This document shows, piece by piece, positions 1 through 9,579 of a stretch of DNA of 64,000 bases. This stretch comes from Dysgonomonas sp. ZJ279 (GTDB taxonomy: Bacteria > Bacteroidota > Bacteroidia > Bacteroidales > Dysgonomonadaceae), in assembly GCF_011039205.1 (NCBI RefSeq), contig NZ_JAAKEL010000009.1:48808-112807 (forward strand), read 5' to 3'. The notes beneath the pieces are model-generated. The model had not been told where the DNA came from. It searched no databases and worked only from the letters and a program-made list of their open reading frames with translations. A program made the position numbers and the translations under genes. Within the stretch, counting starts at the first letter, position 1, and each line of letters opens with the position of its first letter.

Positions 1-1
1 A

Positions 2-418
2 GGACTGAATGAGTATTCAGGGGTGATGATAGAAACCGATCGTTATCATTTTTGGTGGCAATATCTATTTGTTGGGCTATTATTCTTTTTTATCATATAC
101 TCTATAATTAGAGGTTATAAAAATAAGTATATTCAACTTTTAGTACTATTCTTTAGCTGTGATATTTTTTTACATGTAATTTTGAAATTTGGTATTGCTG
201 AGGGATTTTTATATGGAGGTCATTGGGTTTATGTAGTACCTCTTTTTCTAGGTTGGTTATATAAATCATTAAGTAAAAAAACGGGTAATATATTTCTATT
301 ATTATTATCTTGCATGTTTCTTTTTCTGTGTGTAAATAATATTTACCAATTAATTAATTTTCTCACCCTTGCGATAGAATATTATCCTTTAGTATTGCCG
401 GACTGGATTTCAATTTAA
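2..418 (+). CDS. C-terminal part of a multi-pass membrane protein (partial)
   Basis: The reading frame is open to the left window edge, so this is the 3' end of a longer gene. The GTG/ATG near base 23 is not convincing as a start. The visible ~139 residues hold four or five hydrophobic segments rich in Phe, Leu, Ile and Tyr, with a final short polar tail, so it is an inner-membrane protein. The UbiA-type gene begins 8 bases after the stop, which suggests co-transcription and perhaps a shared role in polyprenyl-linked sugar chemistry; that link is inference. I do not recognise a family from this fragment. Confidence 0.6.
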   Translation, partial: GLNEYSGVMIETDRYHFWWQYLFVGLLFFFIIYSIIRGYKNKYIQLLVLFFSCDIFLHVILKFGIAEGFLYGGHWVYVVPLFLGWLYKSLSKKTGNIFLLLLSCMFLFLCVNNIYQLINFLTLAIEYYPLVLPDWISI

Positions 419-425
419 TTATATA

Positions 426-1310
426 ATGAGAAGAATAAAATCATACATACAGCTGATACGGGTGCATCAATGGGTTAAAAATCTATTCGTATTTATTCCA
501 ATGTTTTTTGCATTTAGGATGACTGAGATTCCTTTAATTATAGCTTGTATTTGGGCTTTTATTGGTTTGTCATTCGTTGCCAGTTCTATATACATCGTTA
601 ATGACTTGTGCGATATTGAAGCTGACAAGTTACATCCTATGAAAAGAAACAGACCTTTAGCTTCGGGAACTGTAAATAAGAGAGATGCCTTTATTCTATT
701 TACTTTTTTGCTTGCATCAGGATTCTCAATGTATATATTCTTATTAAAAGATATTTATGCTGTTGCACTATTGGGACTCTACTTTGTGTTAAATGTCCTT
801 TATTCATTTAAGTTGAAGCATATTGCTATTGTTGATGTTTCTATTGTCGCTGCGGGTTTCGTTATACGTCTTTTTCTCGGTGGGTTGGTAACAGATGTAC
901 CTCTTTCCAGATGGGTTGTAATTATGACGTTTTTGTTAGCATTACTTTTAGCTCTGGGGAAACGGAGAGATGATGTTCTTATTTTTATTGAAACGGGTAA
1001 TAAGGCTCGAAAAAATCTGGATGGTTATAATCTCGATTTCTTGAATACTGTTATTACTATAATGTCTAGTATTATAATTGTTTCTTATATCATGTACACG
1101 GTTTCACCCGAAGTGATTGCTCGTAATGGGGAAAATTTATATCTATCCTCTATTTTTGTTATACTTGGTATTCTACGCTATTTACAAATTGTTTTTGTAA
1201 AAGGGGATGGAGGAAATCCAACTAAAATATTTATTAAAGATCGCTTTATGCATATAATATTTATTGGTTGGATAGGTACTTTTTTGATATTTTCACTTCT
1301 TTACAAATAA
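426..1310 (+). CDS. UbiA-family prenyltransferase, probable decaprenyl-phosphate phosphoribosyltransferase
   Basis: A 294-residue integral membrane protein of the UbiA superfamily. The first aspartate-rich motif NDxxDxxxD is at residues 59-67, followed by a conserved MKRNRPLASG segment. A second motif region, YSFKLKHIAIVD, is at 126-137. About eight to nine hydrophobic helices are visible. The short N-terminus ending in QWVKNLFVFIPMF is typical of the subgroup that transfers phosphoribose to polyprenyl phosphate (Rv3806c-like) rather than of quinone or heme prenyltransferases. The HAD phosphatase directly downstream fits, since the product of that reaction carries a 5-phosphate to be removed. 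Superfamily is firm; exact substrate is inferred. Confidence 0.85.
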   Translation: MRRIKSYIQLIRVHQWVKNLFVFIPMFFAFRMTEIPLIIACIWAFIGLSFVASSIYIVNDLCDIEADKLHPMKRNRPLASGTVNKRDAFILFTFLLASGFSMYIFLLKDIYAVALLGLYFVLNVLYSFKLKHIAIVDVSIVAAGFVIRLFLGGLVTDVPLSRWVVIMTFLLALLLALGKRRDDVLIFIETGNKARKNLDGYNLDFLNTVITIMSSIIIVSYIMYTVSPEVIARNGENLYLSSIFVILGILRYLQIVFVKGDGGNPTKIFIKDRFMHIIFIGWIGTFLIFSLLYK

Positions 1311-1321
1311 AACGTTATGGC

Positions 1322-1927
1322 ATGAAAATTGTTGAAGAATCAAGAATTATTGCAGTCTTCGATTTTGATGGGACGATTACAGTGAAGGATACTCTTTTTG
1401 ACTTTATCGTTTTTTGTCATGGGGGATGGAAGTTAGTAGCTGGATTGCTTATTTTATCGCCAATATTAGTTCTTTTTAAGCTTGGTTTTATTACAAATGA
1501 ATCAGCAAAACAACGTATGTTTTCCTTTTTCTTCAAAGGAAAAAAGAAACCTGATTTCGATCTTTATTGTCAGAGATATAGTAGGAGAATTGATGAAATA
1601 ACGAATTTAGAAGCTGCTGATAAGATTAAGTGGCACCAATCAGAAGGGCATCAGATAATAATAATAAGTGCTTCTATTGTCGATTGGATTAAACCTTGGG
1701 CAAATACTTCAAATATAGAAGAGGTAATTGGTACGCAGATAGAAATAAAAGATAATATAATAACGGGTAGATTTGCAAGTAAGAACTGTTATGGGCGGGA
1801 GAAAGTAAATCGTTTACTCGCATTGTATCCTGATAGAGATTCCTATAAATTATATGCATATGGAGATAGTAGCGGCGATAAAGAATTGCTCTCCATCGCC
1901 GATTATCCATTCTATAGAAAGTTCTGA
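1322..1927 (+). CDS. HAD-IB family phosphatase
   Basis: A 201-residue haloacid dehalogenase phosphatase. Motif I, DFDGT, is at residues 14-18, with the two catalytic aspartates 14 and 16. Motif II is the Ser in IIIISAS, motif III the Lys of GREKVN, and motif IV YGDSSGDKELL. The reading frame extends upstream to 1268, but those codons overlap the end of the prenyltransferase gene; the ATG at 1322, 11 bases after its stop, gives the usual start of the family. Coupling to a UbiA enzyme suggests it dephosphorylates a polyprenyl-phosphoryl-phosphoribose intermediate. Fusions of HAD and UbiA domains are known, which supports a shared pathway. The substrate is not proven by sequence. Confidence 0.85.
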   Translation: MKIVEESRIIAVFDFDGTITVKDTLFDFIVFCHGGWKLVAGLLILSPILVLFKLGFITNESAKQRMFSFFFKGKKKPDFDLYCQRYSRRIDEITNLEAADKIKWHQSEGHQIIIISASIVDWIKPWANTSNIEEVIGTQIEIKDNIITGRFASKNCYGREKVNRLLALYPDRDSYKLYAYGDSSGDKELLSIADYPFYRKF

Positions 1928-1929
1928 AT

Positions 1930-2811
1930 TTACTTATATATATCTTTCTTACCTGCCAATAATGTATTTCTCATCAAAGAGATAATTGTCATCGGGCCGA
2001 CTCCTCCCGGAACAGGAGTGATATATGATGTTTTAGGAGCAACTTCATCAAAAGCTACATCTCCTTTAAGTTTGAATCCTGATTTTGTTTCTGTCGAAGC
2101 AACACGGGTGGTACCTACATCTATTACTACTGCACCTTCTTTTACCATATCTCCTTTCAAAAATTCGGGAACGCCAAGAGCTGCGATAATAATATCGGCA
2201 CTTAGACAAACCTCTTTAATGTTCGGTGTACGACTATGGCAAACCGTTACAGTAGCATCACCCGGATAGCCTTTTTGCATCATCAAATTAGCAACGGGCT
2301 TTCCTACAATATTACTGCGACCTAGTACAACGCAGTGTTTGCCTTGCGTCGGTATGTTATATCGTTTCAAGAGTTCTATGATACCTGCCGGAGTAGCCGA
2401 TACGAAGCAGGGTAACCCAATTGACATGCGGCCTACATTGATAGGATGGAATCCATCCACATCTTTGCGATGGTCGATGGCTTCTATTACTTTTTGTTCC
2501 GATATATGTTTGGGTAGAGGCAATTGTACAATGAAACCGTCCACATCAGAATCTTTATTCAAACGGTCTACACAAGCCAGAAGTTCTTCTTCGGTGATGT
2601 TATCTTCATAACGAATTAGAGATGATTTAAATCCAACTTCTTCGCATGTACGTACTTTGCTGGCTACATAAGTTTCGCTGCCACCATCGTGTCCCACAAG
2701 TACTGCTGCCAGATGAGGAGTTTTACCTCCCGCAGCTTTTATTCGGGCAACTTCTTCTGCTATTTCAATCTTCATTTGTGCCGATATGGCTTTTCCGTCA
2801 ATTAGTTGCAT
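1930..2811 (-). CDS. folD: Bifunctional methylenetetrahydrofolate dehydrogenase / methenyltetrahydrofolate cyclohydrolase FolD
   Basis: A 293-residue cytoplasmic one-carbon enzyme that interconverts 5,10-methylene- and 10-formyl-tetrahydrofolate using NADP. Family signatures visible in order are the N-terminal [12 protein letters not shown], the catalytic-lysine region [22 protein letters not shown], the [13 protein letters not shown] segment, the Rossmann part [12 protein letters not shown], and the C-terminal [15 protein letters not shown]. Length is as expected. It converges with the HAD gene, whose stop is 2 bases away. A near-consensus -7 box (TATCTTTA, minus strand, plus-strand bases 2837-2844) lies about 25 bases upstream of the ATG. 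Confidence 0.97.
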   Translation of the reverse strand: MQLIDGKAISAQMKIEIAEEVARIKAAGGKTPHLAAVLVGHDGGSETYVASKVRTCEEVGFKSSLIRYEDNITEEELLACVDRLNKDSDVDGFIVQLPLPKHISEQKVIEAIDHRKDVDGFHPINVGRMSIGLPCFVSATPAGIIELLKRYNIPTQGKHCVVLGRSNIVGKPVANLMMQKGYPGDATVTVCHSRTPNIKEVCLSADIIIAALGVPEFLKGDMVKEGAVVIDVGTTRVASTETKSGFKLKGDVAFDEVAPKTSYITPVPGGVGPMTIISLMRNTLLAGKKDIYK

Positions 2812-2940
2812 TCTTTCTTATTTGAGATTATGGGTGTAAAGATACAAAATAGAGGTCAATATTTATTATTTAAAGTAAGTTCGATATTAAATATCATATA
2901 ACTTATGCTTTATGATTTGGTATCAGTCTTTCGTCCATTC

Positions 2941-3021
2941 TGTCATCCCGCTACGCAGTGAGGGATCTCGACTTTTCCTTATTGTAGAATAATAGATCCC
3001 TCACTGCGTAGCTGGATGACA
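2941..3021. repeat. REP-like palindromic element between folD and ffh
   Basis: Two 28-base arms (2941-2968 and 2994-3021) are inverted copies that match at 27 of 28 positions and enclose a 25-base AT-rich loop. Each arm starts from the core TGTCATCC and ends in AGGGATCT. The arms are GC-richer than the surrounding DNA. It is intergenic, with no coding potential, and lies between the folD promoter region and the ffh terminator. Repeats with a related GTCATCCTGA...AAGGATCT pattern are common in Bacteroidota genomes. A second region with this core lies at 46523-46551. Confidence 0.8.
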
Positions 3022-3082
3022 AATTCGAATGAAAATTTTGTTGTTCCTTTTTTCTGTCAAACTCACGTTATTTATAAATAAA

Positions 3083-3108
3083 AAAGGAGGAACATCTGCT
3101 CCTCCTTT
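3083..3108 (-). terminator. Rho-independent terminator of ffh
   Basis: Nine-base-pair stem (AAAGGAGGA at 3083-3091 with TCCTCCTTT at 3100-3108) and an 8-base loop. Read on the minus strand it is followed by a T run and lies 19 bases after the ffh stop. Confidence 0.85.
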
Positions 3109-3126
3109 CAATATATAAATACAATC

Positions 3127-4446
3127 TTATTTTTTCATTTGTGGCATTTTACCACCTTTCATCTGGGTCATCATTTTCATCATTTTACGTGTTTGATCAA
3201 ATTGTTTGATCAACTTATTCACGTCTTGAGTAGATGTTCCACTACCAGCAGCAATACGCTGACGACGGCTTCCGTTTAAGATTTCAGGATTACTTCTTTC
3301 TTTTGGAGTCATCGAATAGATAATAGCCTCGATACTTTTGAATGCGTCATCGTCAATATCCAGGTCTTTGATCGACTTGCCCACGCCCGGAATCATAGCA
3401 GCCAAATCTTTTAGATTACCCATCTTTTTAATTTGTTGTATCTGTCCGATAAAATCGTTGAAGTCGAATTGATTCTTTGCTATTTTCTTTTGCAGGCGGC
3501 GTGCCTCTTCTTCATCGTATTGCTCTTGCGCTCTTTCTACGAGTGATACGATATCACCCATACCCAATATACGGTCAGCCATACGATCGGGATGGAATAC
3601 ATCGAGAGCATCCATTTTTTCGCCTGTTCCTACAAATTTGATAGGTTTGTCTACTATCGAGCGGATAGAGAGTGCAGCACCACCACGTGTATCACCATCA
3701 AGTTTTGTTAATACAACACCATCAAAATTCAATCTGTCGTTAAATTCTTTGGCTGTATTCACGGCATCCTGTCCTGTCATCGAGTCTACTACGAATAGAA
3801 TTTCGTCAGGTTTTACAGCATTTTTGATAGCTGTAATCTCTTTCATCATTTCTTCGTCAACAGCCAAACGACCGGCAGTATCTATTATGACAAGATCATT
3901 GCCATTTTGTTTTGCTTGTTTAATTGCATTCAATGCAATCTGTACAGGATCCTTGCTGTCTTCTTCGAAATATACAGGAACCTCTATTTGAGCACCCAGT
4001 ATCTTTAACTGCTCGATAGCAGCAGGGCGATATATATCGTCAGCAACAAGAAGTGGATTTTTGCCTTTTTTAGATTTCAACATTTTGGCAAGTTTGCCCG
4101 AGAATGTTGTTTTACCTGATCCTTGCAGACCGGCCATCAATATAATTGCAGGCGAACCTTTTATGTTGATATCGGTAGCAGTACCACCCATCAACAAGGC
4201 TAGCTCGTCATGTACAATTTTCACCAAAAGCTGTTCAGGTTTAACGGCAGTAAGCACGTCTTGTCCCATTGCTTTATCTTTAACAGTTTCGGTAAATTGT
4301 TTTGCTGTTTTGTAGTTAACGTCGGCATCGAGTAACGCACGGCGTACATCCTTAAGCGTTTCGGCTACATTTATTTCGGTGATTTTGCCTTCACCTTTCA
4401 AGATTTTAAACGATCGTTCTAATCTACTACTAAGACTTTCAAACAT
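3127..4446 (-). CDS. ffh: Signal recognition particle protein Ffh (SRP54)
   Basis: A 439-residue SRP GTPase that binds 4.5S RNA and signal sequences of nascent membrane proteins. The order is an N-domain helical bundle (residues 1-90), then the G domain with P-loop GLQGSGKTT near 105-115, DTAGR, and TKLDGD, then the methionine-rich M domain ending in RKMMKMMTQMKGGKMPQMKK. Length is normal. A -7 promoter box lies 38 bases upstream. The gene is followed by a strong terminator, so it appears to be a single-gene unit. Confidence 0.98.
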   Translation of the reverse strand: MFESLSSRLERSFKILKGEGKITEINVAETLKDVRRALLDADVNYKTAKQFTETVKDKAMGQDVLTAVKPEQLLVKIVHDELALLMGGTATDINIKGSPAIILMAGLQGSGKTTFSGKLAKMLKSKKGKNPLLVADDIYRPAAIEQLKILGAQIEVPVYFEEDSKDPVQIALNAIKQAKQNGNDLVIIDTAGRLAVDEEMMKEITAIKNAVKPDEILFVVDSMTGQDAVNTAKEFNDRLNFDGVVLTKLDGDTRGGAALSIRSIVDKPIKFVGTGEKMDALDVFHPDRMADRILGMGDIVSLVERAQEQYDEEEARRLQKKIAKNQFDFNDFIGQIQQIKKMGNLKDLAAMIPGVGKSIKDLDIDDDAFKSIEAIIYSMTPKERSNPEILNGSRRQRIAAGSGTSTQDVNKLIKQFDQTRKMMKMMTQMKGGKMPQMKK

Positions 4447-4483
4447 ATTGTAAATTCGTTATTTATATTCGATTAATGGAGTG

Positions 4484-4491
4484 CAAAGATA
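4484..4491 (-). promoter_or_regulatory. Candidate -7 promoter box for ffh
   Basis: TATCTTTG on the minus strand, an exact match to the Bacteroidota TAnnTTTG box, 38 bases before the ffh ATG. No clear -33 TTTG is seen at 18-21 bases upstream. Confidence 0.55.
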
Positions 4492-4519
4492 TAAACTTTT
4501 GCTATAAACTGAAAATGTC

Positions 4520-7500
4520 TTATTTCTTTTTCTCGTTTATAATTGGCTGCTTCACTATTGGTTTAATCGAGTCGGTGGTAATTTTTAAAGAATCGGTCGT
4601 GATTTTCAGAGAATCCGTTGCCATCTTGGTCGAATCAGTTTGGTTTTCCTGTTGGGTTCTCATCCTTCTTCTCCGTCTGAACGATTGGAATAATCGTTTC
4701 AGTGTAGACGCTTCCTTCGTATAAACAATACCTACTCCTTGCGTATATGGAGCCTGACGATAGAAGCTATCATTGGCGTGGTTATATGCTTTTAGGGTCC
4801 AGACATTACTCAATTGGTATTCTACATCGAAGTCTCCGATAAATGAGTTGTCCATTGTAGCCGAATTTTCTGTTCTATACCCTAAGTTGGTATTCAATTT
4901 CAATTTATCATCAAGGAATTTAGTCGAAACATTTACGCTCATATCCATATTAGACATTGTGCCATCGTTCGACTCTATATTTGTACCTATTTCCCATTTA
5001 TCCCCCAATATGTTGCCAAAGGCAGCATTCAGGCCATTCGATAATGCACTCGAAGCCATGTTTGTCCACATGCCTTCGGTGAAATTCGCACCACTTGTAC
5101 TATTTGACGAATGAAATGAGCCGGAAGCGATAAGATATGCAAATTGTATAATCTTTTGTTCATCAGTATTGATTAAGCTATTGAGCTTACGTTGAAAATC
5201 GTCATTAGAATCTACCAGACTGATATCATAGGTCAGGTTCATTTTATCCATATTTCCACTTATTCCTAAGATACAGTCTACCTGCACTCTGGTAGAAAGT
5301 AAATCTGACTCGAAGCTTGGATCTAATGTTTTAAGATCAGCTCTGACTCTACGGAAAGCTGCAATGTTGAAATTTGTTTTTAATGGATCGCCAATGAAAT
5401 TGAGTTTACCGCCCTCTCTTATTCTAAAGTCTAGTCTTTTGATATTTTGCAGATTAAATCTCACATTTCCGTCTGTGAGCGTATAATCGCCAAAAGTGGT
5501 CATGTTTTCAGTTCGCATATCATAACTGAAGTTTATATTTCCATTCCCCCTCACTTCCATGGCATCACCTGTATTCGGGTCGATAATTATACCAAGGGTC
5601 AGATCGGATGTCACATTCAGTTTTACATTTAGCTTTAGTGGCAGTGCATCTGATCTGCGTGATCTTAATGCAGCGTTTATGTTGCTCTCGATTAGTTTCT
5701 CTTGTGGCACATTTATGTATACAACACTTTTGTAATCGGTAGCTTCAGATGTTTGTGGGACTAGAATATTGAGTGTCGAATTTTTGTCATTTCTGATCTG
5801 CATATTCATGTTGATGTTGTTATCATCACCAACTATTTTTACACTTCCCGATGCAAATACACGACCATAGAATAAACTGTCAGTACGGTTTTCTGTATTC
5901 AATACCATGAGATTAGTCATGTTCATATCTACAGTATATTTCATGTCCGCAAAGTTTTTATGAGTAACAATTGCACTCACTCTGGCTGTATGACCCTGAG
6001 AATCTTTTAGCCTCAAGTTATCGAAGCCTATTTTATCGGGAGTGACATCTATTGTATCCGAAATAGTGTAGACTACATTTGTATAATCTATCCCAACAGA
6101 TGCCTCATTAAAGCCAAAGAATCCTTTTACTTTTGGCTCTTTCATACTTCCTTCCACTGTGAGATCAGTGCTGATAGTGCCCGAAAGTTGGTTTACCATA
6201 TCAGCTACAAACGGTTTCATCCAGCCTATAGGTAATTTATCAAGATGGACTTTAAGATCGAGAGAATCCTGATTAGTATATATCATTCCTTTTATTTCGG
6301 CTTGCTTTTCTATTTCCTTATGGAGGGATGCGTTCAGTTTTATCCCCTTCAATTCATTGCTCCATTCGCTTTCGAGGTCGAGGGTGCCCAACGTATCTTT
6401 AAATACGATAATGTCAGTCATTTTGAAGCCTTTCGTATAAAGTTCAGGTTGCTCTAAAATATTTGTCATCACTATATCTCCATTAACTACTCCATGTACA
6501 TAGTTAACATCGAATGCTTCTAACAAATCTCCTACTTGCGCCTGCTCGAAATATACTTTTATACTATCAGCGTTTTCTCTTGATATCACACCATTGGCTC
6601 CGATATATTTCTTATTATTCAGATTAACACCAACGTTGCTGATCTCTGTACGTTCGCCGATATTTGTAATTTTACCCGGCAGTAAATTCAAGTTGAGTTT
6701 TCCTACTTTTATATCCGAAGCGACAAATTGAAGAAGGGATACTAATTCTTTCTTCTCACTTCTGTTGAATTTGGCCAAAGCTTCTATTTGTCCTTTAATA
6801 TCGATTTTAGCACTGTCGCTATTCGCTTTCAAAAGGCTATGTATTTCATCTTTTGCACCATTTACATTCAGGGCAAGATTATAAATACCATTGTCCATAT
6901 GTACTTGTGATCCCAGCGTAATGTTGAAAGCTGAATCTAAATTGGCTACATCTAGCTTTGTGTCTTTTATGTCCATCTCTCCATATTTGAGATGGGGGAT
7001 ATTTCCGTTTATCGTTATTTTATGGTCTATTGTATTTATACGCCCATTTATGTTTGCAGGAACTATAATGTCGACCGGGAGTGCAAATATTTTGCCCAAT
7101 TCTTCGGTATTTTGAGCAGATATACTGAAGTCGAAATTATTCTGATCTTTTTTAGCATACTTTGGTTTTTCAAATACGCTCGGCATATATTTATACATCA
7201 GATTGCTAAATTCATTGGCTAATGTCAGAAATTTGTACTGACCTCTTATGTTTGCAGTTAGCAGCGACGATGTAAATGATATGTATTTGTCGTTTTTATC
7301 GCCTTGTCTGCCTAATTCCAGTGTAAATAATCCGGGTCTGAAATTGAAGTTATCACCATGAAAATCAAGGCTGTCTATAGTTGCACGTCCTGACATATTA
7401 TCAATATCCAGTCCTTTTATATGACCATCGAGCCGTAAGGATAAAAGTGGATTTTTCCATGCCTCATTTACATATATACGATCTATTTTAAATGTATCTA

Positions 7501-9103
7501 TATTTAGTCTCACATTTATATCCGGTACCGCTGCCTGAGTCATATCTACATCTGCAAAAATAGAGCCTGTAGGAGAACTGACTTGGGCGGTCAATCCCAT
7601 TTTGACAGGATTGTAAAATCCATTGAAATTGACATTCTTAAGACTCTCCCTTTCGTTCATTTCCAAAGCATCTATCACGCCCTGCAGCTGTGCAGTCAGC
7701 GATTGTTTATTACTTTGTCTTGCATTCAGATTCACATGCATTGATAGCTTACCTATACCATCTTTTTCTTGGTTTAAAAGCCTACCCAGATTGAAGTTTT
7801 GAGTATTCAGTCGTGCATTCACATTGAAGTTAGTAAACGTAGTGTCTATAGCTCCATTTGCCAGAAGGGTGATGGCTCCCTGACGTGTCCATGCTTCGGT
7901 GTTTAATCTGAATCCGCTCAATTTACCATTTAATTTGCCTTTAAGGAAGATAGTACCCATGCTTTTCAATATATCAGGCGCTACAAATGTGCTGTCGCCT
8001 ATGCGGGCAAATGCAGTAACGGCACTGGGCTGTATGCTGAATTTATCGATAGAAAGGTCGATGTCGGCCTCACCATATTTTTCATAGCTTGATATAGAAG
8101 CTTTTCCTTCCAGAATACAATCTTCTCCGTAATTAAGGCTTATTTTCTCCATATTGACAAAAGGAAGTGTGCCTTTTATATTTGTTTTGAGAGAAATCTT
8201 ATGTGTAAGATATTTGAGGTTAGGTAAAATCGATGTGAAATCTTCTCCTGCAATTTCTGTGTCCTCTGTTCCGATTTCGAATTCATTTGTGGATAAATTA
8301 TATCTGACCTGGTTTGTTTTTAGATGCGAATTGGGTAAAGATAAAGATAGATTATCTACCCATAGTTGCGATTTTTCGGAATATACTTTTCCGGTAAGGC
8401 TCGTTATTTCGAGTCCCGATCTTTCTTTTGCTGTCAGTTTGTTTAATGAAACATCCAGTTTGTCTATATCGATGGAATTCAGATCGACATTTGCATTTAC
8501 ATCGTAGAGCGAAATATGCGAGGCATTAAATAATCCGGGTGTTGAAGGTTTGTTCAATACATCATAATTTAGTCGTCCATTCTTGATGTCAATATCTTCG
8601 ATAACTATTGTCAATGCACTTTTCGTAGTGTCTACCTTCGTCGTGTCAGTGCTCGCAAAAGCATCAATAACAAACTGAAAATTGAAATTGCTGATACTGT
8701 CTTTCTGGCTTACATTGATAAGAAAATCGTCTAATGTAATACTTGTTATTGCAAGTTTTTTGCTTCTCAATAGCTCCCATGGGCTAAGTTGTACATCAAG
8801 AAATTGAGCGTAAAGCAAAGTGTCTTTAGACTGATCTTCTATATATACACCCTTTAGAGTGGCGTGATTGAATAGGCTGAGGCGTACTTCATCTATCGAA
8901 ACCTCCGTATTCAACGTCGATTTTAATTGATTGACGGCGAAATTTGCTACTTTTTGTTGAACGGCAGGAATAGACAATAAAAAATACAGCAATACATTCA
9001 ATCCTATGAAACCTAGGATTGTGTATAGCAAAAATTTAAAGAGTCTTTTTATAAGACTTTTCTTTTTCTTAGGAACTTTTACTTCCTCGTCGTTCTCTTC
9101 CAT
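4520..9103 (-). CDS. TamB-family translocation/assembly module protein
   Basis: A very large (1527-residue) AsmA/TamB-like envelope protein. A basic N-terminus is followed by one membrane anchor (about residues 24-46), then over a thousand residues of alternating short strands, as expected for a periplasm-spanning beta-taco groove that carries lipids or unfolded outer-membrane proteins. The conserved C-terminal TamB domain covers about 1080-1470 (for example FRRVRADLKTLDPSFESDL and SDLLSTRVQVDCILGISGN). The extreme C-terminus has an Arg-rich patch (RRRRRMR) and a degenerate heptapeptide repeat. No TamA-like partner gene is adjacent. The ArsC-like gene lies 13 bases upstream and may share the transcript. 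Family call is firm; cargo is unknown. Confidence 0.9.
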   Translation of the reverse strand: MEENDEEVKVPKKKKSLIKRLFKFLLYTILGFIGLNVLLYFLLSIPAVQQKVANFAVNQLKSTLNTEVSIDEVRLSLFNHATLKGVYIEDQSKDTLLYAQFLDVQLSPWELLRSKKLAITSITLDDFLINVSQKDSISNFNFQFVIDAFASTDTTKVDTTKSALTIVIEDIDIKNGRLNYDVLNKPSTPGLFNASHISLYDVNANVDLNSIDIDKLDVSLNKLTAKERSGLEITSLTGKVYSEKSQLWVDNLSLSLPNSHLKTNQVRYNLSTNEFEIGTEDTEIAGEDFTSILPNLKYLTHKISLKTNIKGTLPFVNMEKISLNYGEDCILEGKASISSYEKYGEADIDLSIDKFSIQPSAVTAFARIGDSTFVAPDILKSMGTIFLKGKLNGKLSGFRLNTEAWTRQGAITLLANGAIDTTFTNFNVNARLNTQNFNLGRLLNQEKDGIGKLSMHVNLNARQSNKQSLTAQLQGVIDALEMNERESLKNVNFNGFYNPVKMGLTAQVSSPTGSIFADVDMTQAAVPDINVRLNIDTFKIDRIYVNEAWKNPLLSLRLDGHIKGLDIDNMSGRATIDSLDFHGDNFNFRPGLFTLELGRQGDKNDKYISFTSSLLTANIRGQYKFLTLANEFSNLMYKYMPSVFEKPKYAKKDQNNFDFSISAQNTEELGKIFALPVDIIVPANINGRINTIDHKITINGNIPHLKYGEMDIKDTKLDVANLDSAFNITLGSQVHMDNGIYNLALNVNGAKDEIHSLLKANSDSAKIDIKGQIEALAKFNRSEKKELVSLLQFVASDIKVGKLNLNLLPGKITNIGERTEISNVGVNLNNKKYIGANGVISRENADSIKVYFEQAQVGDLLEAFDVNYVHGVVNGDIVMTNILEQPELYTKGFKMTDIIVFKDTLGTLDLESEWSNELKGIKLNASLHKEIEKQAEIKGMIYTNQDSLDLKVHLDKLPIGWMKPFVADMVNQLSGTISTDLTVEGSMKEPKVKGFFGFNEASVGIDYTNVVYTISDTIDVTPDKIGFDNLRLKDSQGHTARVSAIVTHKNFADMKYTVDMNMTNLMVLNTENRTDSLFYGRVFASGSVKIVGDDNNINMNMQIRNDKNSTLNILVPQTSEATDYKSVVYINVPQEKLIESNINAALRSRRSDALPLKLNVKLNVTSDLTLGIIIDPNTGDAMEVRGNGNINFSYDMRTENMTTFGDYTLTDGNVRFNLQNIKRLDFRIREGGKLNFIGDPLKTNFNIAAFRRVRADLKTLDPSFESDLLSTRVQVDCILGISGNMDKMNLTYDISLVDSNDDFQRKLNSLINTDEQKIIQFAYLIASGSFHSSNSTSGANFTEGMWTNMASSALSNGLNAAFGNILGDKWEIGTNIESNDGTMSNMDMSVNVSTKFLDDKLKLNTNLGYRTENSATMDNSFIGDFDVEYQLSNVWTLKAYNHANDSFYRQAPYTQGVGIVYTKEASTLKRLFQSFRRRRRMRTQQENQTDSTKMATDSLKITTDSLKITTDSIKPIVKQPIINEKKK
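4566..4640 (-). repeat. Short in-frame tandem repeat at the 3' end of the tamB-like gene
   Basis: Between three and four 21-base units encode a heptapeptide repeat of the form DSLKITT (DSTKMAT, DSLKITT, DSLKITT, DSIKPIV). The frame is kept, so copy-number change would only lengthen or shorten the polar tail. Confidence 0.75.
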
Positions 9104-9116
9104 TCGGTGAAAGTAG

Positions 9117-9476
9117 TCATTTCAGATTTTCTGCCCATTCTTTTTCGTTAAAACCTACTAGTACATGGTTTTTGGTTACAACAATAGGTCGTTTCACAAC
9201 CATGCCATTGGATGATAAAATGTCTAATAACTCATCTTCAGATGCAGTTTTTACCTTCTCTTTCAGATTTTCTGCTTTGTAAATATTTCCTGATGTATTG
9301 AAGAATTTATTGATGGGTAGCCCCGATTTTTTGATCCAGACGGCCAGTTCGACCTTTGTCGGATTTTCTTTTGTTATATCTCGGCTTTCGACTTCAATGT
9401 TATTCTCTTTAAGCCATTTACCGGCTTTTTGGCATGTACTACATTTAGGATATTGTACAAATAGTGCTTTTTCCAT
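9117..9476 (-). CDS. ArsC/Spx-family thioredoxin-fold protein
   Basis: A 119-residue protein of the ArsC/Spx/YffB family. The redox motif KCSTC places cysteines at residues 12 and 15. The conserved KxPxxxEL-like region and the RPIVV segment (about 95-99) match the family. In Spx and MgsR proteins this fold regulates RNA polymerase, while YffB-like members are glutathione- or thiol-linked reductases; true arsenate reductases usually sit with ars genes, which are absent here. The gene lies 13 bases upstream of the tamB-like gene on the same strand. Function beyond the fold is open. Confidence 0.85.
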   Translation of the reverse strand: MEKALFVQYPKCSTCQKAGKWLKENNIEVESRDITKENPTKVELAVWIKKSGLPINKFFNTSGNIYKAENLKEKVKTASEDELLDILSSNGMVVKRPIVVTKNHVLVGFNEKEWAENLK

Positions 9477-9579
9477 AAAAATACGTTAATTTTTTACAAA
9501 AATAAAGATTTCATTAATCAATAACGCATCTGTAGCATTTAAAGTTCTTCATTTTTAACCATAGCGCCTAATATTTGCT

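Noticed and set aside
4566..4640. Possible CRISPR-like repeats
   Set aside because: The 21-base units are contiguous without spacers and encode an in-frame peptide repeat.
9117..9476. Arsenate resistance locus
   Set aside because: The ArsC-like protein has no arsR, arsB or acr3 neighbours; the family is broader than arsenate reduction.
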